Assembly (NCBI GenBank): GCA_964019425.1
Contig: OZ025830.1
Coordinates: 707,501-771,500, forward strand
Source: Flectonema sp. DT1601
Taxonomy: Eukaryota; Euglenozoa; Diplonemea; Diplonemida; Diplonemidae
Reading direction: 5' to 3'
DNA length: 64,000 nucleotides
Shown here: in pieces, positions 34,187 through 45,340 of the stretch
How positions within the stretch are numbered: position 1 is the first letter of the stretch
How the letters are laid out: each line of letters begins with the position of its first letter
Program-made: the position numbers and the translations under genes
Notes under the pieces: generated by a model
What the model saw: only the letters and a program-made list of their open reading frames with translations
The model's database searches: none
Told to the model about the DNA's origin: nothing

Positions 34187-34625
34187 AGGAAAACCCTCTA
34201 ATTGCGCGAAGTTTTTCAAAATTCCAGATTTCAACACAAGGTTTGAAAAAACCGCAGCAGCTCCACACGAAAAAAAAAATTTCAACCAGCCTCCAAAGTT
34301 TTCATAAATCACAGACAGTTGGATTGTACTCATCAGAAGTTCCAGAAAGAAGCCCTTCCTGTCATCGTAAACTTGACCGTTTTTGTGATTAGCTTTCAAT
34401 CAATCCATTACAATGAATTCATAGGAAAGTAAAACAGGGGAAGCTTTTGTACAGCTACCTCAATCTGTTGCCCCGGTAGGGTAAGACGGCGGTTTCCCAA
34501 AAAGGGAAATTTTGAGGAAATAACGTTTTCAATAAACTTTTTGTGTGGAGTTTGGGCGGTTTTTTAAAATTTTGGATTCAAATCAGTGAATCGTATAAGA
34601 TTTGTGTAATTAGAGTTTATTTTCC
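34187..34625. mobile_element. Short inverted-repeat element containing repeat family 4
   Basis: The left arm (about 34187-34271) and right arm (about 34537-34625) are imperfect reverse complements over about 80 bp. Shared pieces include GTGTGGAG, CGGTTTTTT and AATTAGAG. The left end begins next to an A tract with GGAAAACCCTCTAATT, nearly the terminal motif of the 58.64-59.84 kb element. The interior holds a family 4 copy and no gene. Confidence 0.6.
34320..34415 (+). repeat. Dispersed repeat family 4, copy A
   Basis: It shares AGAAGTTCCAGAA.GAAG, CCGTTTTTGTGATTAGC and CTTTCAATCAATCCAT with 39980-40075. Both copies lie inside inverted-repeat elements. Confidence 0.7.
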
Positions 34626-35642
34626 GGGAAAAAAAAAAAAATCCTTTCTTGTTCTAGTTTTTCACGTCTGTTACGTTTCTGTTTTATTTGTCCACATTAA
34701 ATATAGTCATTTATTATTCGTAAAAAATAATTTTTTTTGTTTTTTAAATTCTCTTTTTTTTTTTTTTTTTTTTTTGGAATGCTTCCCGAGACAAAAAAAA
34801 AAAAAAAAAAAAAGGAAAGGAAAAGGAAAAGGAAATGCATTCCGTTTTAATTGGATGATAGCAACGTGTAAGCATCAAATGGGAAAGGGGAAAAGGGAAG
34901 AAGAACCTTAAATAACCTAATCAAATTCTGGATGTAGGCCGGATGCTGGAAGGCATTCGTTTCTCAGTTTTCTTTTTTTTTTTTTTTTTTTTTTTACTAA
35001 AGGTGAGTTGCCGTTATCAATCAAATAGGGAGACTGAAGTAGCTGCTTAATGTTTGGAGAGGGAGGGGGGGAGGAGGGGGAAAATTTTTTTTAAAAAAAA
35101 AAAAAAAAAAGGCGAGCAACAGAAAATATCTTTATTTTAGAATCTGTCAAAATAATTGTGAGGTGTCTGCAGGGAAAAAATTATCTTTATTTATCTAATG
35201 TCATTTTCATATTATTATTATTATTATTATTTTTTTTTTTAAAACTACGCTCAACCACTGTAGTTTGTGAGAACCTGTCCTTTTTATTTCAGTGTGCAAG
35301 TCTGTTTAGAAAAAGATGAAAATTAACAATTTCTTTTTTTTTTTTTTTTTGTTGCTTTTACTTACCAGTTTTGCGTGACATATTTCTTTCTGATGCTCCT
35401 TTTGTTATAAACATGTTGTTGCAGTCATTTCAAAGATCACTCACGATTTTTTATTATTATTATAATTTATAATTTATTATTTATTTATTTTCTTTTTTTT
35501 TTTACATTTAATGTAACCTTCTCAGTTTAAGTCGGTTCACTGTTTCGAGTACAAACAAAATTATGTTAATGCAAATTATTTGTTTCCTTTGAGGTGTACT
35601 TTGTTGTTGTTTCCACTAGAGGAGAGGGAGAAGGGGAAAGAG

Positions 35643-35673
<31 letters not shown>

Positions 35674-38000
35674 ATCACAAGATTTTCGTTAAATTGGATT
35701 TCTCTACATGGTTGCATAGCCTTGCTGTACCAGAGGTTGGGCGGTAGGATAATGTTGTTAGTCCTCTGACTTTTTTTTTTTGTATAAAGGGACTTATTTT
35801 TTATTGATTCCTGTTTCCCATCACCTCCCCACCCTATTAATGTGCGACCCCCATCCTAGATCGGAAGAAAATCGATATAAGTCTTACCGCTCTCTTGCTT
35901 AAAGGAGAAGAAACCTAGTATTACGACTGTTTTTTTAAAAAAAAAAAAAAATTATGCTCCTTTCGAGGAGCGGGTGCTGCATGTGCAGGTGGTGTTCTGA
36001 TGAAGGCCCCAGCTTTGCAGTACTGTGTGTTTTTCTTTTATTGTTCTTATTTATTTATTTTTTTTTTTCCGTGTGGGGGAGAAGGATTCCTTTGATTCAG
36101 GGATAGAGGAGAGGGGAAAAAAAAAAAAAAAACATCCCTACTGCCTAATTCTTTTAGTAATTAGGTAATAAGGATACTTTCTATTACGGTTTTTTTTTTT
36201 TTTTTTTTTTTTCCATTTCAGTTTGTGAGAAACGTTACAAAGCACTAGCTTCTCTTCCCTCGCACCCCCCGACACACGCATTTACTGGTGGAAATTCATT
36301 CTGTTTTCCCCCATTTTTACATTGCTGGTACGAAGGTTACCTTATATTGCTTCTTTTTTTTAAAAACCTTTACTCGCATATTCGTGTTGTCAGCTCCGTG
36401 TATTGTTGAGACAAGGCTTGGTTTGGGAGGTGGGGGTTTATTGATGGGATATAGAAAAAACGGTAGTAAAAATATATTTATTGAATTGTGTATTAATTTT
36501 ACTCTCGGAACGGTTTTATATTAGAAAAAAAAAAAAAAAGGATAAAAAGGAAAACTATTTTCTCATCAAATTTTCGGATTTGGATTCCCTTATTGTCTCC
36601 TATTTTTTGATTTATTTTTTCTTGATGCTCAAACATGATTGCTTCAGTTTTTTAAAAAAAAGATGTTTTCACTTTTGAATCAAATTTTGTTTTTGTTTTG
36701 AAGAGGGAAAAAAAAATTTTAAAAAAAAATTATAAGTTCTTGCTACCAGTAAAGTTGGTTGCAACGATTAACTTATGCTTAATCTTTTAGTTGGTCTGTC
36801 TCCTCTCTCCGAATGAGTCGCTTGAACAAATAAAATCAGTTCCTTACATCTCGTTTCTTTTTTTTTTTAAATTTGTTTGACAAGGGTCTGCTTCTGCTTC
36901 TTCTCCTTCTTCCTCCGTTTATGTATTCTCAGCCACAGGATGGTATATCCTGGTTACAAATGTTTTTCCTTTTTTTTTTTTTTTTTTTTTCTTGAATTAA
37001 AAAAAAAAAAACGTTTCAAACCGTTAGCGAAGAAGCTTTGAGAGAGTGAGACAACAACAAATTGATGTCATGACAAAAAAAAAAAGAAATAATAATAAAT
37101 TGTATCCGGTCTCGACTTTCAGCCGCTGAACTGACGTAACGATATGCAGCATTTTTTAAGAAAAGAGAAAATTATTAAAATACGGGCCTGTGTACTCACG
37201 GTTGATGAAATATCGCCTGTCTTTTTTTTTTGGCATTCAGTTTTTTTTAATGTGGGAAGTGAGATGATGGAGAAGGGCGGAGGAAAACCGTCGGAGATGT
37301 CTATATCCGATGGCACTGCACGTGAGAGTTCGTGTAAGACAACTTTCTCTTTACTGTTGGAGAAACTTGTGTTGAACCCCGTCGGGGAACAACAAAAAAA
37401 AAAAAAAAAAAGGGGGGAAAAAAAATCGGTGATTACCTATTATTTTGCTGTTTTCTAACAGAAGTCGATTTTTTTTTTTTTTTTTTTTCTTTTTTTTATA
37501 TTAATCAAAACTCGTCATGGTTTTTTTGATATTTCAACATTCACCTGAGACAGACTATACTGTCGCTCAATTCAATGTACCTCCTTCCACTGTGTTTTTA
37601 ACTGTTACCCTGTGAGCTTTTCCTTGATTTTTGGCAAGGCAAATAAACTACTGGTAGAAACGCTCTTGTTTGTTAGTTCTGCTTTCTGTACTGGTGATAA
37701 AAACAACTAATTGGGGAGGCTGTTTGAATAATATTATGTAAAAACCTTTTTTTTTTTTTCTTCAATAAGTCATAAACTCGCAAAGTAATTATAAAACGAG
37801 TGGGTAAAACCTGAATATATTTTCTACTTCTTTTTATCCTCTGCACACATCCCTATCGAAGATGCCCTCACAGCTTGAATTAAGTAATTGTAATAAAGCA
37901 AACGAGAAATTTCCACCTGTTTTTTTTTAGCGTAAAAAATGTAAAAGCGAGACAACGAGAAACAGTTTTTTTTTTTTTTTTTTTTTTTTTTTTGTTGTTG

Positions 38001-38144
38001 CCACCGACAAAAGTCGGTAGAAAAGAAACCTGTTCAGATTCAGATCAAGAGCCGTTTATTTATTATTGTCATGTTTCTATTTTCCCTGTGTGTCAGTAAT
38101 ACTGTCTGCGATCAACTAAATATATAAGGCTGTTTATCTGAATT
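38001..38144 (+). repeat. Dispersed structured repeat family 1, copy D
   Basis: It has the clearest leading hairpin (ACCGAC-AAAA-GTCGGT), then TTCAGATTCAGATCAAGA, GCCG, the inner hairpin CAGT/ACTG, CTGTCTGCGATCAA, and ATATAAGGCTG with a closing ATCTGAAT. It is followed by a T tract. Confidence 0.75.
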
Positions 38145-38906
38145 GGTTTCTTTTTTTTTTTTTTTTTTAGATCCTTTCCAAACTCTCACCATTTAAAAGG
38201 AAGAGGAAGCGAAATTGCCACTTTTTTCTTTTTTTCCCTTCTTCTTTTTTTTTTTTTTTTGAACTGTCTGTGTGGTGTTTTAAAAAAAAAAAATAAAATT
38301 TCTACTGATTTTCTCTCTTTTATTTCCCCTGTTGACAAGCAAGTTTTCTGTTGTCGTCGCAGGTGTTCTATATTTACCGCACTCACTGATTAAGAAAAAA
38401 GAAGATTTTTTTTTCCCTCCTCCATTTAGCAGCTCAAGAAAACTAATTATAAAAATTGCCACCAGTCTGATCGACTTACGTCTACACCACACTGATGAAG
38501 AAGAGTTTATTTAAAAAAAGGCAACGTGTAATCCTTTAGTAGATATTCACGTTTTTTTTTTTATTTTACAAAAAAAAAATAATAATAATAAGGAGAATTC
38601 TCCGTTGCCTACATAAAAAAAAGTTTTTTCTCCGTTGCCTGTCACCTTAACTTTTTTTTCTCCGTTGCCTGCACCCAAAAAGTTTTTTCGCTGTTGTGAA
38701 CAACTCTTTTTTTTTTTTCTCTGTTGGGTACCAGCACTTTTTTTTTTTCTCTAAAAAAAAATTTTTTTTTCTGGAAAAAAAAAAAGAAAAAAGAAATAAG
38801 AAAAAAAATCAGAGGTAGAATCTTCACATCTTCTCACATTCTTGACAGTGTTTCCTTGTTAGACGAAAAGTTTTATAAAGCAAGAATAGAAAACACTATA
38901 AATGAA

Positions 38907-39473
38907 TCAGATGATGACCTTGCATCGAAAAATATTAAAGCTCATCAGATGATGAACTTGAATCACACTTCTTTCTCTTTCCGGATATCCGGTTTCCCCT
39001 AGTCGATGTATCGACAGTCTTCTTGGGGGCCGACTTCTTCGCTGATTTCTTCGGGGCCGACTTCTTGGGGGCCGATTCTTAGGGGCTGACTTCTTCGGGG
39101 CCGACTTCTCGTGTAAGGGGTTTTTACACGTAGTCTTATTGTGGCCCTCACATGAGTCGGATGTGCAATGGAACGATATCCGGTTCTCACGCTTTTGTCT
39201 GCTAAACCTCCTTCCAGTGGAGCAGCAGGCGAGGGTGACGCTTGCCAGGAGTGCACTCTCGCTAGGGAAGACACGTCCCAGGGTTGGTGTCGGAACATTG
39301 AACACCGGCACGTTTATGGTCGGGACAGGTGTAACAGTATCCTCAGATGCGATCACAGGTGCAGTCTGCGGGGAGCCCATGTTTCCAGGCATTTGGTAGT
39401 AGGTAGGTAGGTAGGTAGGTGTTGAGTAGTTATTATCTGGAAACGTAGAGTAAAAAAACAAGCAAACTATCAA
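38907..39473 (-). CDS. Open frame inside the foldback element, function unknown
   Basis: A 188-residue frame. The first 75 residues are Pro/Thr/Val-rich. Then comes a Cys/His cluster (SFHCTSDSCEGHNKTTCKNPLH) that could be a zinc knuckle, as at the C-termini of some transposases. A basic Ser-Ala-Pro-Lys/Arg-Pro repeat tail follows, encoded by degenerate GGGGCCGACTTCTTC repeats at about 39024-39110. No transposase catalytic motif is visible. It may be a fragment or the last exon of an element protein; coding status is uncertain. Confidence 0.35.
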   Translation of the reverse strand: MIVCLFFYSTFPDNNYSTPTYLPTYYQMPGNMGSPQTAPVIASEDTVTPVPTINVPVFNVPTPTLGRVFPSESALLASVTLACCSTGRRFSRQKRENRISFHCTSDSCEGHNKTTCKNPLHEKSAPKKSAPKNRPPRSRPRRNQRRSRPPRRLSIHRLGETGYPERERSVIQVHHLMSFNIFRCKVII

Positions 39474-39979
39474 GGGGACCTAGGTCCAGAACAGCAAGAA
39501 AAAAATGAGAATCCCTAAAACCACTACCAAAATTTATTTTCAGCCACAAAGTTTCCATGAACACCCTCTCACCTTAAGCGCACACGGATGTTGAGATAAC
39601 GTTTGTACGATGTTCATCTGGCTTGACGAGATTAGCAAAGACAAGTACTCACGGAAAGGTTGGGTTGTTCGTCAGGTCTTGATAGTGTTCTCAGCCTCTG
39701 GGGGTTTTACTACAAGTGCATGCAAAGAACGGTATGTGTGCAGGGCTGGGTCACCTTACAGAGAACTGTTGTCCTCTTACACGTCATTCCAACCGAATTT
39801 CAAGGCCAAGACACCTGCGAGTTACAGACAGCCTGGTCGCAAGCGACACTCCTGTTTCTGACCGGGTTATCAGGGTATCTAACTCATGCAAGCATGAGAG
39901 CTTTTTTAAGGCTACCTTAAATTATCAAGAGCGCAGTACTGCCCGAAGGGTTCCCGCGTGTCAAGATGCATTTGCGTGT

Positions 39980-40075
39980 ACTGAGCAGAAGTTCCAGAAG
40001 GAAGATTACTTTTATCATATCCCAAGTCATCACATCCTTAACCGTTTGTGTTATTAGCTTTCAATCAATCCATCA
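39980..40075 (+). repeat. Dispersed repeat family 4, copy B
   Basis: Matches 34320-34415 over GCAGAAGTTCCAGAAGGAAG, AACCGTTTGTGTTATTAGC and TTTCAATCAATCCATC. It lies just inside the right end of the foldback element. Confidence 0.7.
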
Positions 40076-40144
40076 GATGAGTGTATGGTATCTAACTAAC
40101 TAACCAGGTAGACAGGTGCACAAAAAAAAAAAAAAAAAAAAGGG

Positions 40145-40180
<36 letters not shown>

Positions 40181-40887
40181 AAAAGGGAAAAAAGGTCAAG
40201 TGACACACAACAGAGAAAAATAAATATAGGTGGCACACAACAGCGAAAAATAAATATAGGTGGCACACAACAGCGAAAAAAAAGTTTAGGTGGCACACAA
40301 CAGCGAGAAAAAAAAAGAAAAAAAAACACAACGGAGAAAAATTCTTTTAGGTGGACTACAACGGAGAAAAATAAAGTTTTGGGGTAGCAACGGAGGATTT
40401 TCCTAATAATAATAAAGCAATTATCCCACCCCTACTGATGATATAAATCTGTGTGTATTGTTAAAAAAAAGGGAAAGTAAGTTTTTTTTTTTATCAAAAG
40501 AAAAAAAAAAAACTTCGAAAACTCTCTGAGTGTTAATCGTTGAAGCAAACGTTAGACTAGATCGATTACGTTGAAAAAAAAAAAAAAAGAAATGTTAAAC
40601 ATCTCAACCAAGAGTAGTATTGTTAAAATGATCAAAAACTGATGTACGAGACAGACTAAAACTTGTTTTATTTGAAGTCCCCCCTATAGTATCTGTTCCC
40701 TTCTGTGGGGTGGTACTTTCGCAGTAGGTGTGCCAGTCTTTGCGTTGTGTGTTTGTAAGATACCAAAAAAAAAAATAAATAAAGAAAGAAAAGAAAAAAG
40801 AAAAAATTTCGACGCATGTTTTATTTTTTTATTTTTCCAAATCTCGCATTCCTCTTCAAGAAAAAAAACGAAACAGAAAAAAGAATG

Positions 40888-40922
<35 letters not shown>

Positions 40923-41215
40923 AGAAAACAAATGCACAAAAAAAAAAAAAAAAAATACAATACCGTCTGGCCTTTCGGCGGGCGATACTCATCGTATTCT
41001 CTAATGGGTTGGACTTGTTCATTAGATAAGGTTTATTCTTTTTTTTTTCTTTTTTATTTTTAAAAATCAGGTAACTCAATAAGATCTAATTAAGGCCTTG
41101 AAAAAAAAAAACTACGTAAGAAAACTAAATAACAATTGTGTTGTTTTATTTACATCTTTTTTTTTTTTTTTTTGATTTAGTGTACTATCTTTATAACAAC
41201 AGTAAAATCCTTAAT

Positions 41216-41989
41216 ATGAGTTCGACAGTCCTCGAAGAGACATCAAGGACAGCTCCATATGTTCCTTCAACATTATTAAGATACCAAGATCCAATGCCGA
41301 TTAGTGAGGCAGAAATTCGTTATAAATCAAAGTTAGAAAGACTACGAAGACATATGGAAACTATTTCTGAGAAACCGACAATCACGAATAGTGAAGAAGT
41401 ACTAGATTTAATCCTCCCACCCAGAACAATAGAAGATAATCACTTACAATTTGTCAGCTCAGAGGTCCCAACCAGACAAGACGTGAATGACTTGAGTCAA
41501 CTGTTTGGTTTCAGACTACAGGATTCAAAGGCTAGGAAAAGTGGAATTTGTTCAGTCCGCTCAGCTATCTACGCAATGTGTTTTGATGAACTCATCCGAC
41601 AGATTACTGTTGGATGTCCTGAACGAGGTCTGCTGTTAATGAGAATTAGAGATGAACTTCGTATGACTACAGACAGTTATCGGATCTTATATGAAGCGAG
41701 TGTAGGACTCGGCCGTCGTAAATCTATTGAATCAGAACGTGGTAAGCAACAGATGGCTAATAAAATAGAAACACTTCGCACTACTAAAGACTCTCTCACA
41801 AAAGAAGTTCGTCGTCTCGAAGCAAAGCTTTCTGCCATGGAACGATGCTGTCAAGAACAACTACAAGCTGACAGCAAGAAGTACGCTGATGAAATCGCTT
41901 TCTTAAAACATACAAACACTAGACTTGGTGAACAAGAAGAAACAATAAAAAGATTACAAGAAGAAGAGAAACGACAAATGGCTGCGTGA
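41216..41989 (+). CDS. DNALI1: Axonemal inner-arm dynein light chain p28 (DNALI1)
   Basis: A 257-residue subunit of inner dynein arms in the flagellar axoneme. It matches the family along its length: SSTVLEETS leading to LLRYQDP near residue 20; ILPPRTIEDN; the conserved VPTRQDVNDLSQLF; ARKSGICSVRSAIYAMCFDE; LIRQITVGCPERGLLLMRIRD; MTTDSYRILYESS-type motif (here YEASVGLGRRKS); and a long C-terminal coiled coil ending LGEQEETIKRLQEEEKR. The frame is open further upstream to 41138, but a T-tract acceptor (gatttag) ends near 41180, which supports the ATG at 41216. It is direct evidence that the organism builds a motile 9+2-type flagellum. Confidence 0.97.
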   Translation: MSSTVLEETSRTAPYVPSTLLRYQDPMPISEAEIRYKSKLERLRRHMETISEKPTITNSEEVLDLILPPRTIEDNHLQFVSSEVPTRQDVNDLSQLFGFRLQDSKARKSGICSVRSAIYAMCFDELIRQITVGCPERGLLLMRIRDELRMTTDSYRILYEASVGLGRRKSIESERGKQQMANKIETLRTTKDSLTKEVRRLEAKLSAMERCCQEQLQADSKKYADEIAFLKHTNTRLGEQEETIKRLQEEEKRQMAA

Positions 41990-42303
41990 ACATGTACACG
42001 ATATTACACAGCACTACCTTCTCCACATCGTCTGATTGGTGGCTTACCTATCCCTTTTTGTTACTGGAACGCCAGATGAATTCACTTCGGCAGGTAAACC
42101 AAAAGAAAACCCCTTGGCTGAAAATCCAGGGAAGAGAGCTAACAAACAATTCTCAAAAGTTTTTTTTTTGTTACATAAGTTTTACGTATTTTCAGGAACA
42201 GTTTGTTAATTCTTTTCTAATAATTCTGATTTGATCTCTTTTATTAATTAAAACAAACATTTTTTTTTTTTTTTTCCCCCCATTCTCAGAGTGAGGAAAT
42301 TAA

Positions 42304-42741
42304 ATGCTCAGAAGAGGTTTATTAAGTCAAACAACAGTCCGTCTCGGGCTATTTGATCCAGTCTATGATAAGAATGCTGGAGGTGCACATGAAGAGCGGG
42401 TAGATGTCATTCCGTCTCTGGGAAGTGAACGTAAAAAGAATCAACGATGGAATCAAAACTCCAGAAAGATCGTAATGAGAAAGATCCCGTACACTACTTC
42501 TTCAATAGCTGAGTTGATTGGAGATGCTGAAGAAGCCGTCGCTGGTGTTCACAGGGATCACTTAGAACCGAGACAAAGAAGATACGTCAACAGAATTGGT
42601 ATCCTTTTAGGACTTGCTGCTCTCGGATTATATTCATTCACTATCTGGAGATTCGGTCAAGAAGTCTTCGATGACGTAATCATTCCTCCAGCATCTGATG
42701 CTGTTGGTGATGAAGAGAAACTTCAACCCACCACCAAGTAG
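42304..42741 (+). CDS. COA3-like cytochrome c oxidase assembly factor
   Basis: A 145-residue protein with a basic, Ser/Arg-rich N-terminus (MLRRGLLSQTTVRLG) suited to mitochondrial import and a single membrane helix at about 95-116. The block HLEPRQRRYVNRIGILLG then LYSFTIWRFGQEVFDDV matches the COA3/CCDC56 pattern: R..Y.rRN.ltgl.lg, then a Y-containing helix, then Q..F.D. COA3 is an inner-membrane protein that promotes COX1 synthesis and assembly. The motif is short, so related small inner-membrane assembly factors remain possible. A C/T-rich acceptor (cattctcag) ends at 42289, 14 nt before the ATG. Confidence 0.75.
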   Translation: MLRRGLLSQTTVRLGLFDPVYDKNAGGAHEERVDVIPSLGSERKKNQRWNQNSRKIVMRKIPYTTSSIAELIGDAEEAVAGVHRDHLEPRQRRYVNRIGILLGLAALGLYSFTIWRFGQEVFDDVIIPPASDAVGDEEKLQPTTK

Positions 42742-43251
42742 GAAATCACAACTTAAATGTTGTTATCGACCTGTTAGTTAGAAATGACTGAGGTGACATG
42801 TGACTCTCACGACACGAGTAGAGTCCTAACTGTTAACCAGATAGTATTGAATAGTATAAAGGATAGTTTCTAATAAATATCACAGAAGTACTAGTCGTAC
42901 ACTTTGGTAAAGAAACTTCCAATTCATAAGAAACAGGCAGCTGCCTGTGGAATCTTGTGAGTTTGGTAAGAAAAGGTTACGGTAATCGGAATTTTTTTTT
43001 TTTTTTTGCTTTTTCTGTTTTGCTTAGTCCTAATGCCGACCGCACTGTTTTACCTACCTGAGAGAGGGAGGGTTGGCTTACTGTTTGTGGTATATCAGTG
43101 TTTTCTTATTGACTTATCAACCGGAAGTGTTTATTCGTTTATGTTTGTTTATTACTACTTCCAATTGCAGGGGATTGTTATATACGTAATGTTATTGTGA
43201 GTTCTATTTTTTTACATTATCATTTTTTATCATCAGGCACATTATCGCAAC
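42742..43251. other. Spacer upstream of the phosphatase gene
   Basis: No gene. One T tract near 42992-43007, and an acceptor-like tttatcatcag ending at about 43236, 15 nt before the next ATG. Confidence 0.6.
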
Positions 43252-43818
43252 ATGCCGAGTCGACGATTATCTAATTTGTCCCTCAACCCCGATGATGTAC
43301 TTGCAGGCGACGTGGAATCATCCGCTGAAGTAGCGGAGTTGGCGAAAATGAAATGGGGAGCTACCAATGTGCTGGGAGACTGGCTGTTTATGGGTGGGGC
43401 TAGTGATGCTGCTAATGGTATAGAGGTAGAGGCTCACGGAATAACACATATTGTTAATGCAGCAATGGAAGATTGTATGTATTGTAAGGATACTTTTACA
43501 ATACATCGATTAAGAATAAAAGACTGTACTACTTCAAGGATATCTGACCACTTCGAAAGTGTTGTCGACTTTATTGAAAATGCTCGCAGTGAAGGAGGTA
43601 AAATATTAGTTCATTGCAAGAAGGGTGTTTCTCGATCTCCAACTCTAATTTTAGCATACCTCCTCATGACCTTTTCGATATCACTTGATGCAGCTTATAA
43701 TTTCTTAGTTGGGATTCGTCCCAAAATAGCACCTAATCTAGGGTTCTTGCTGGCTTTGCAAACCCTCGAAAGACAACTAGCGCAACCCCACGATAAACGA
43801 ATCATATTTAACCTATAA
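43252..43818 (+). CDS. Dual-specificity protein phosphatase
   Basis: A 188-residue, single-domain atypical DUSP that removes phosphate from Tyr and Ser/Thr. The signature HCKKGVSRS (about 121-129) supplies the nucleophile Cys122 and Arg128 of the HCx5R loop. The general acid is probably Asp91 in IKDCTTS. Upstream strands (NVLGDWLFMGGASDAAN, ITHIVNAA) and the downstream helix (TLILAYLLMTFSISLDAAYNFL) follow the family order, with the C-terminal RPKIAPNLGFLLALQTLE block typical of DUSPs. No regulatory or MAP-kinase-docking domain is present. A single exon; the ATG follows a TTATCATCAG acceptor-like site. The substrate is unknown. Confidence 0.96.
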   Translation: MPSRRLSNLSLNPDDVLAGDVESSAEVAELAKMKWGATNVLGDWLFMGGASDAANGIEVEAHGITHIVNAAMEDCMYCKDTFTIHRLRIKDCTTSRISDHFESVVDFIENARSEGGKILVHCKKGVSRSPTLILAYLLMTFSISLDAAYNFLVGIRPKIAPNLGFLLALQTLERQLAQPHDKRIIFNL

Positions 43819-44658
43819 CTTCTGCGACGTATGTTTAAGTATGAATTTTCTTATTCGGGGGTTTAGAGTCCGTTTTTAACGGTTTTTGCGAAAATTTTTC
43901 CGTCACACCCTTTGATGATTTTTTTCCAAGGTCAAAGGGGAAGACAATTCTCTTTTCTGTATTTTGTATTAACTTAAAAAATTAAAAGAATCAATTATCG
44001 TAAATTACATATTTTTTTTTTTTTTTTTGCTCAGCCGAAAGATGGCTTTTTAAAAGCTTTTTTGTTATGTGTATACTTTCGATTCTTGGTATATGTAATA
44101 ATTATCCATTCTTGCCTAACCTCATAAGTAAATTGACCTTTTTTTTTTTTTTTTTTTTTTTGAATGTGCTGATTGTTACTATTCAGCAGTTGTAGACCCT
44201 CGTTTTGTTCTGATAGAGATTCTAAAAACAAGTCATATGTGTGATACCATAGACTAGTAGAACAGTAAGTGTCTCACATGTTACAAATGTTGGGAATCGT
44301 AGAAAAAGAGAGCTATCGTGACCACTGCGTGCACTCAACTTTCTTTCTAATATTATTCTTTATTATTTTTTTTTTTTTTATATACTTGAAAGTAACTTCT
44401 CCCTTTTCCAGTTTCTTCTTGTACTACTAAGCGGTTTTCATGTCGCTCCCCTCACGCTGTGTAATTGTTGAGTCACAGAGTGACCAGGTTTTATGGTTTC
44501 TTGTGGGGGTATTTAAAGTTTTTAAAAAAAAAAAAAAAAAAAAAACCAGACCAAAAAATGGCAATTAACCCGTTCGTAAGCCTAATGCTGTTTTGCTATT
44601 GTGGCTGCCATCTATTGCTGAGCTGCTTGTGTTGGACACCCTTTTGACGAAGGCGAAT

Positions 44659-44690
<32 letters not shown>

Positions 44691-45340
44691 CGTTTATGTC
44701 TAAACAGTGAAGAGCCCCCGTTGCTGGGTTTTTTATGCATGTTGTCAGTTTTTATAAACACCCCAAAAAAAAAGTCTTAATCTTCTGTCATTTTTTTTTT
44801 TTTTTTTTTTTTCAGTTTAAACTTTATTACTTATTTTAGCATAATAAAGTTCATTACTGTTTCTACATTGTCACTCCCGCAAAAAAAAAAAAAAAAACGA
44901 AGTTCTGTAATAGGAAAACTGGTGGAAAACATTAGGTAAACAAAAAAAAAAAACAGTCACGGCATATCTTTTTTTTTCCCCCACATTTTTTTTTTTTAAA
45001 GAAAGTATTCCACAAGAATAGCCTTTTTTTTTCATCTCGAAGACATGTTTTACGAGCGAAAGAGAATTGCGTCAGCATAACGTTAACACCCCTTACTTTA
45101 TATGCTTGTTTCCGGTTGTGCACAAAAACAAGGTGTGAGAATTATTTAGTGAGGTGCTGATTCTTTTTGAAACTTTTAATTTTCTCAATGAGTCACCTCA
45201 GAAAAATAAGAAGCAAAAAAAAGGAGAAAGAAGAAGAAAAAAAAAAAAAAGATATTATATTGAGGACATGTCAAAAGTCTGGTACCGTTTTGGTCAACGG
45301 TAAACTGTGGGCATGTACAACTCAATCGAGACCCAACCCC

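Larger units (their letters stand above)
38579..40416. mobile_element. Foldback-type element with repeat-built inverted ends
   Basis: The outer ends are AATAATAATAAGGA (left) and the reversed TTATTATTATTAGGA (right), followed inward by CTCCGTTGC. Next come subterminal arrays of a unit with T tract + CTCCGTTG or CGCTGTTG + a CCACC-like tail: about five units at 38600-38735 and about seven inverted units at 40200-40400. The interior is less AT-rich and holds a minus-strand open frame (38907-39473). The structure resembles foldback DNA transposons; no transposase was identified, so it may be non-autonomous. Confidence 0.65.
33766..41215. other. 7.4-kb gene-poor spacer with several repeat elements
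   Basis: Apart from the listed inverted-repeat elements (34187-34625, 38579-40416) and repeat copies (38001-38144, 34320-34415, 39980-40075), I see only AT-rich sequence and homopolymers, for example near 35643-35670 and 40885-40920. Short open frames here are judged spurious. Confidence 0.5.

Noticed and set aside
37144-37458. Possible small gene at 37.1-37.5 kb
   Set aside because: It is a mixed-composition frame bounded by homopolymers, with no domain or splice support.
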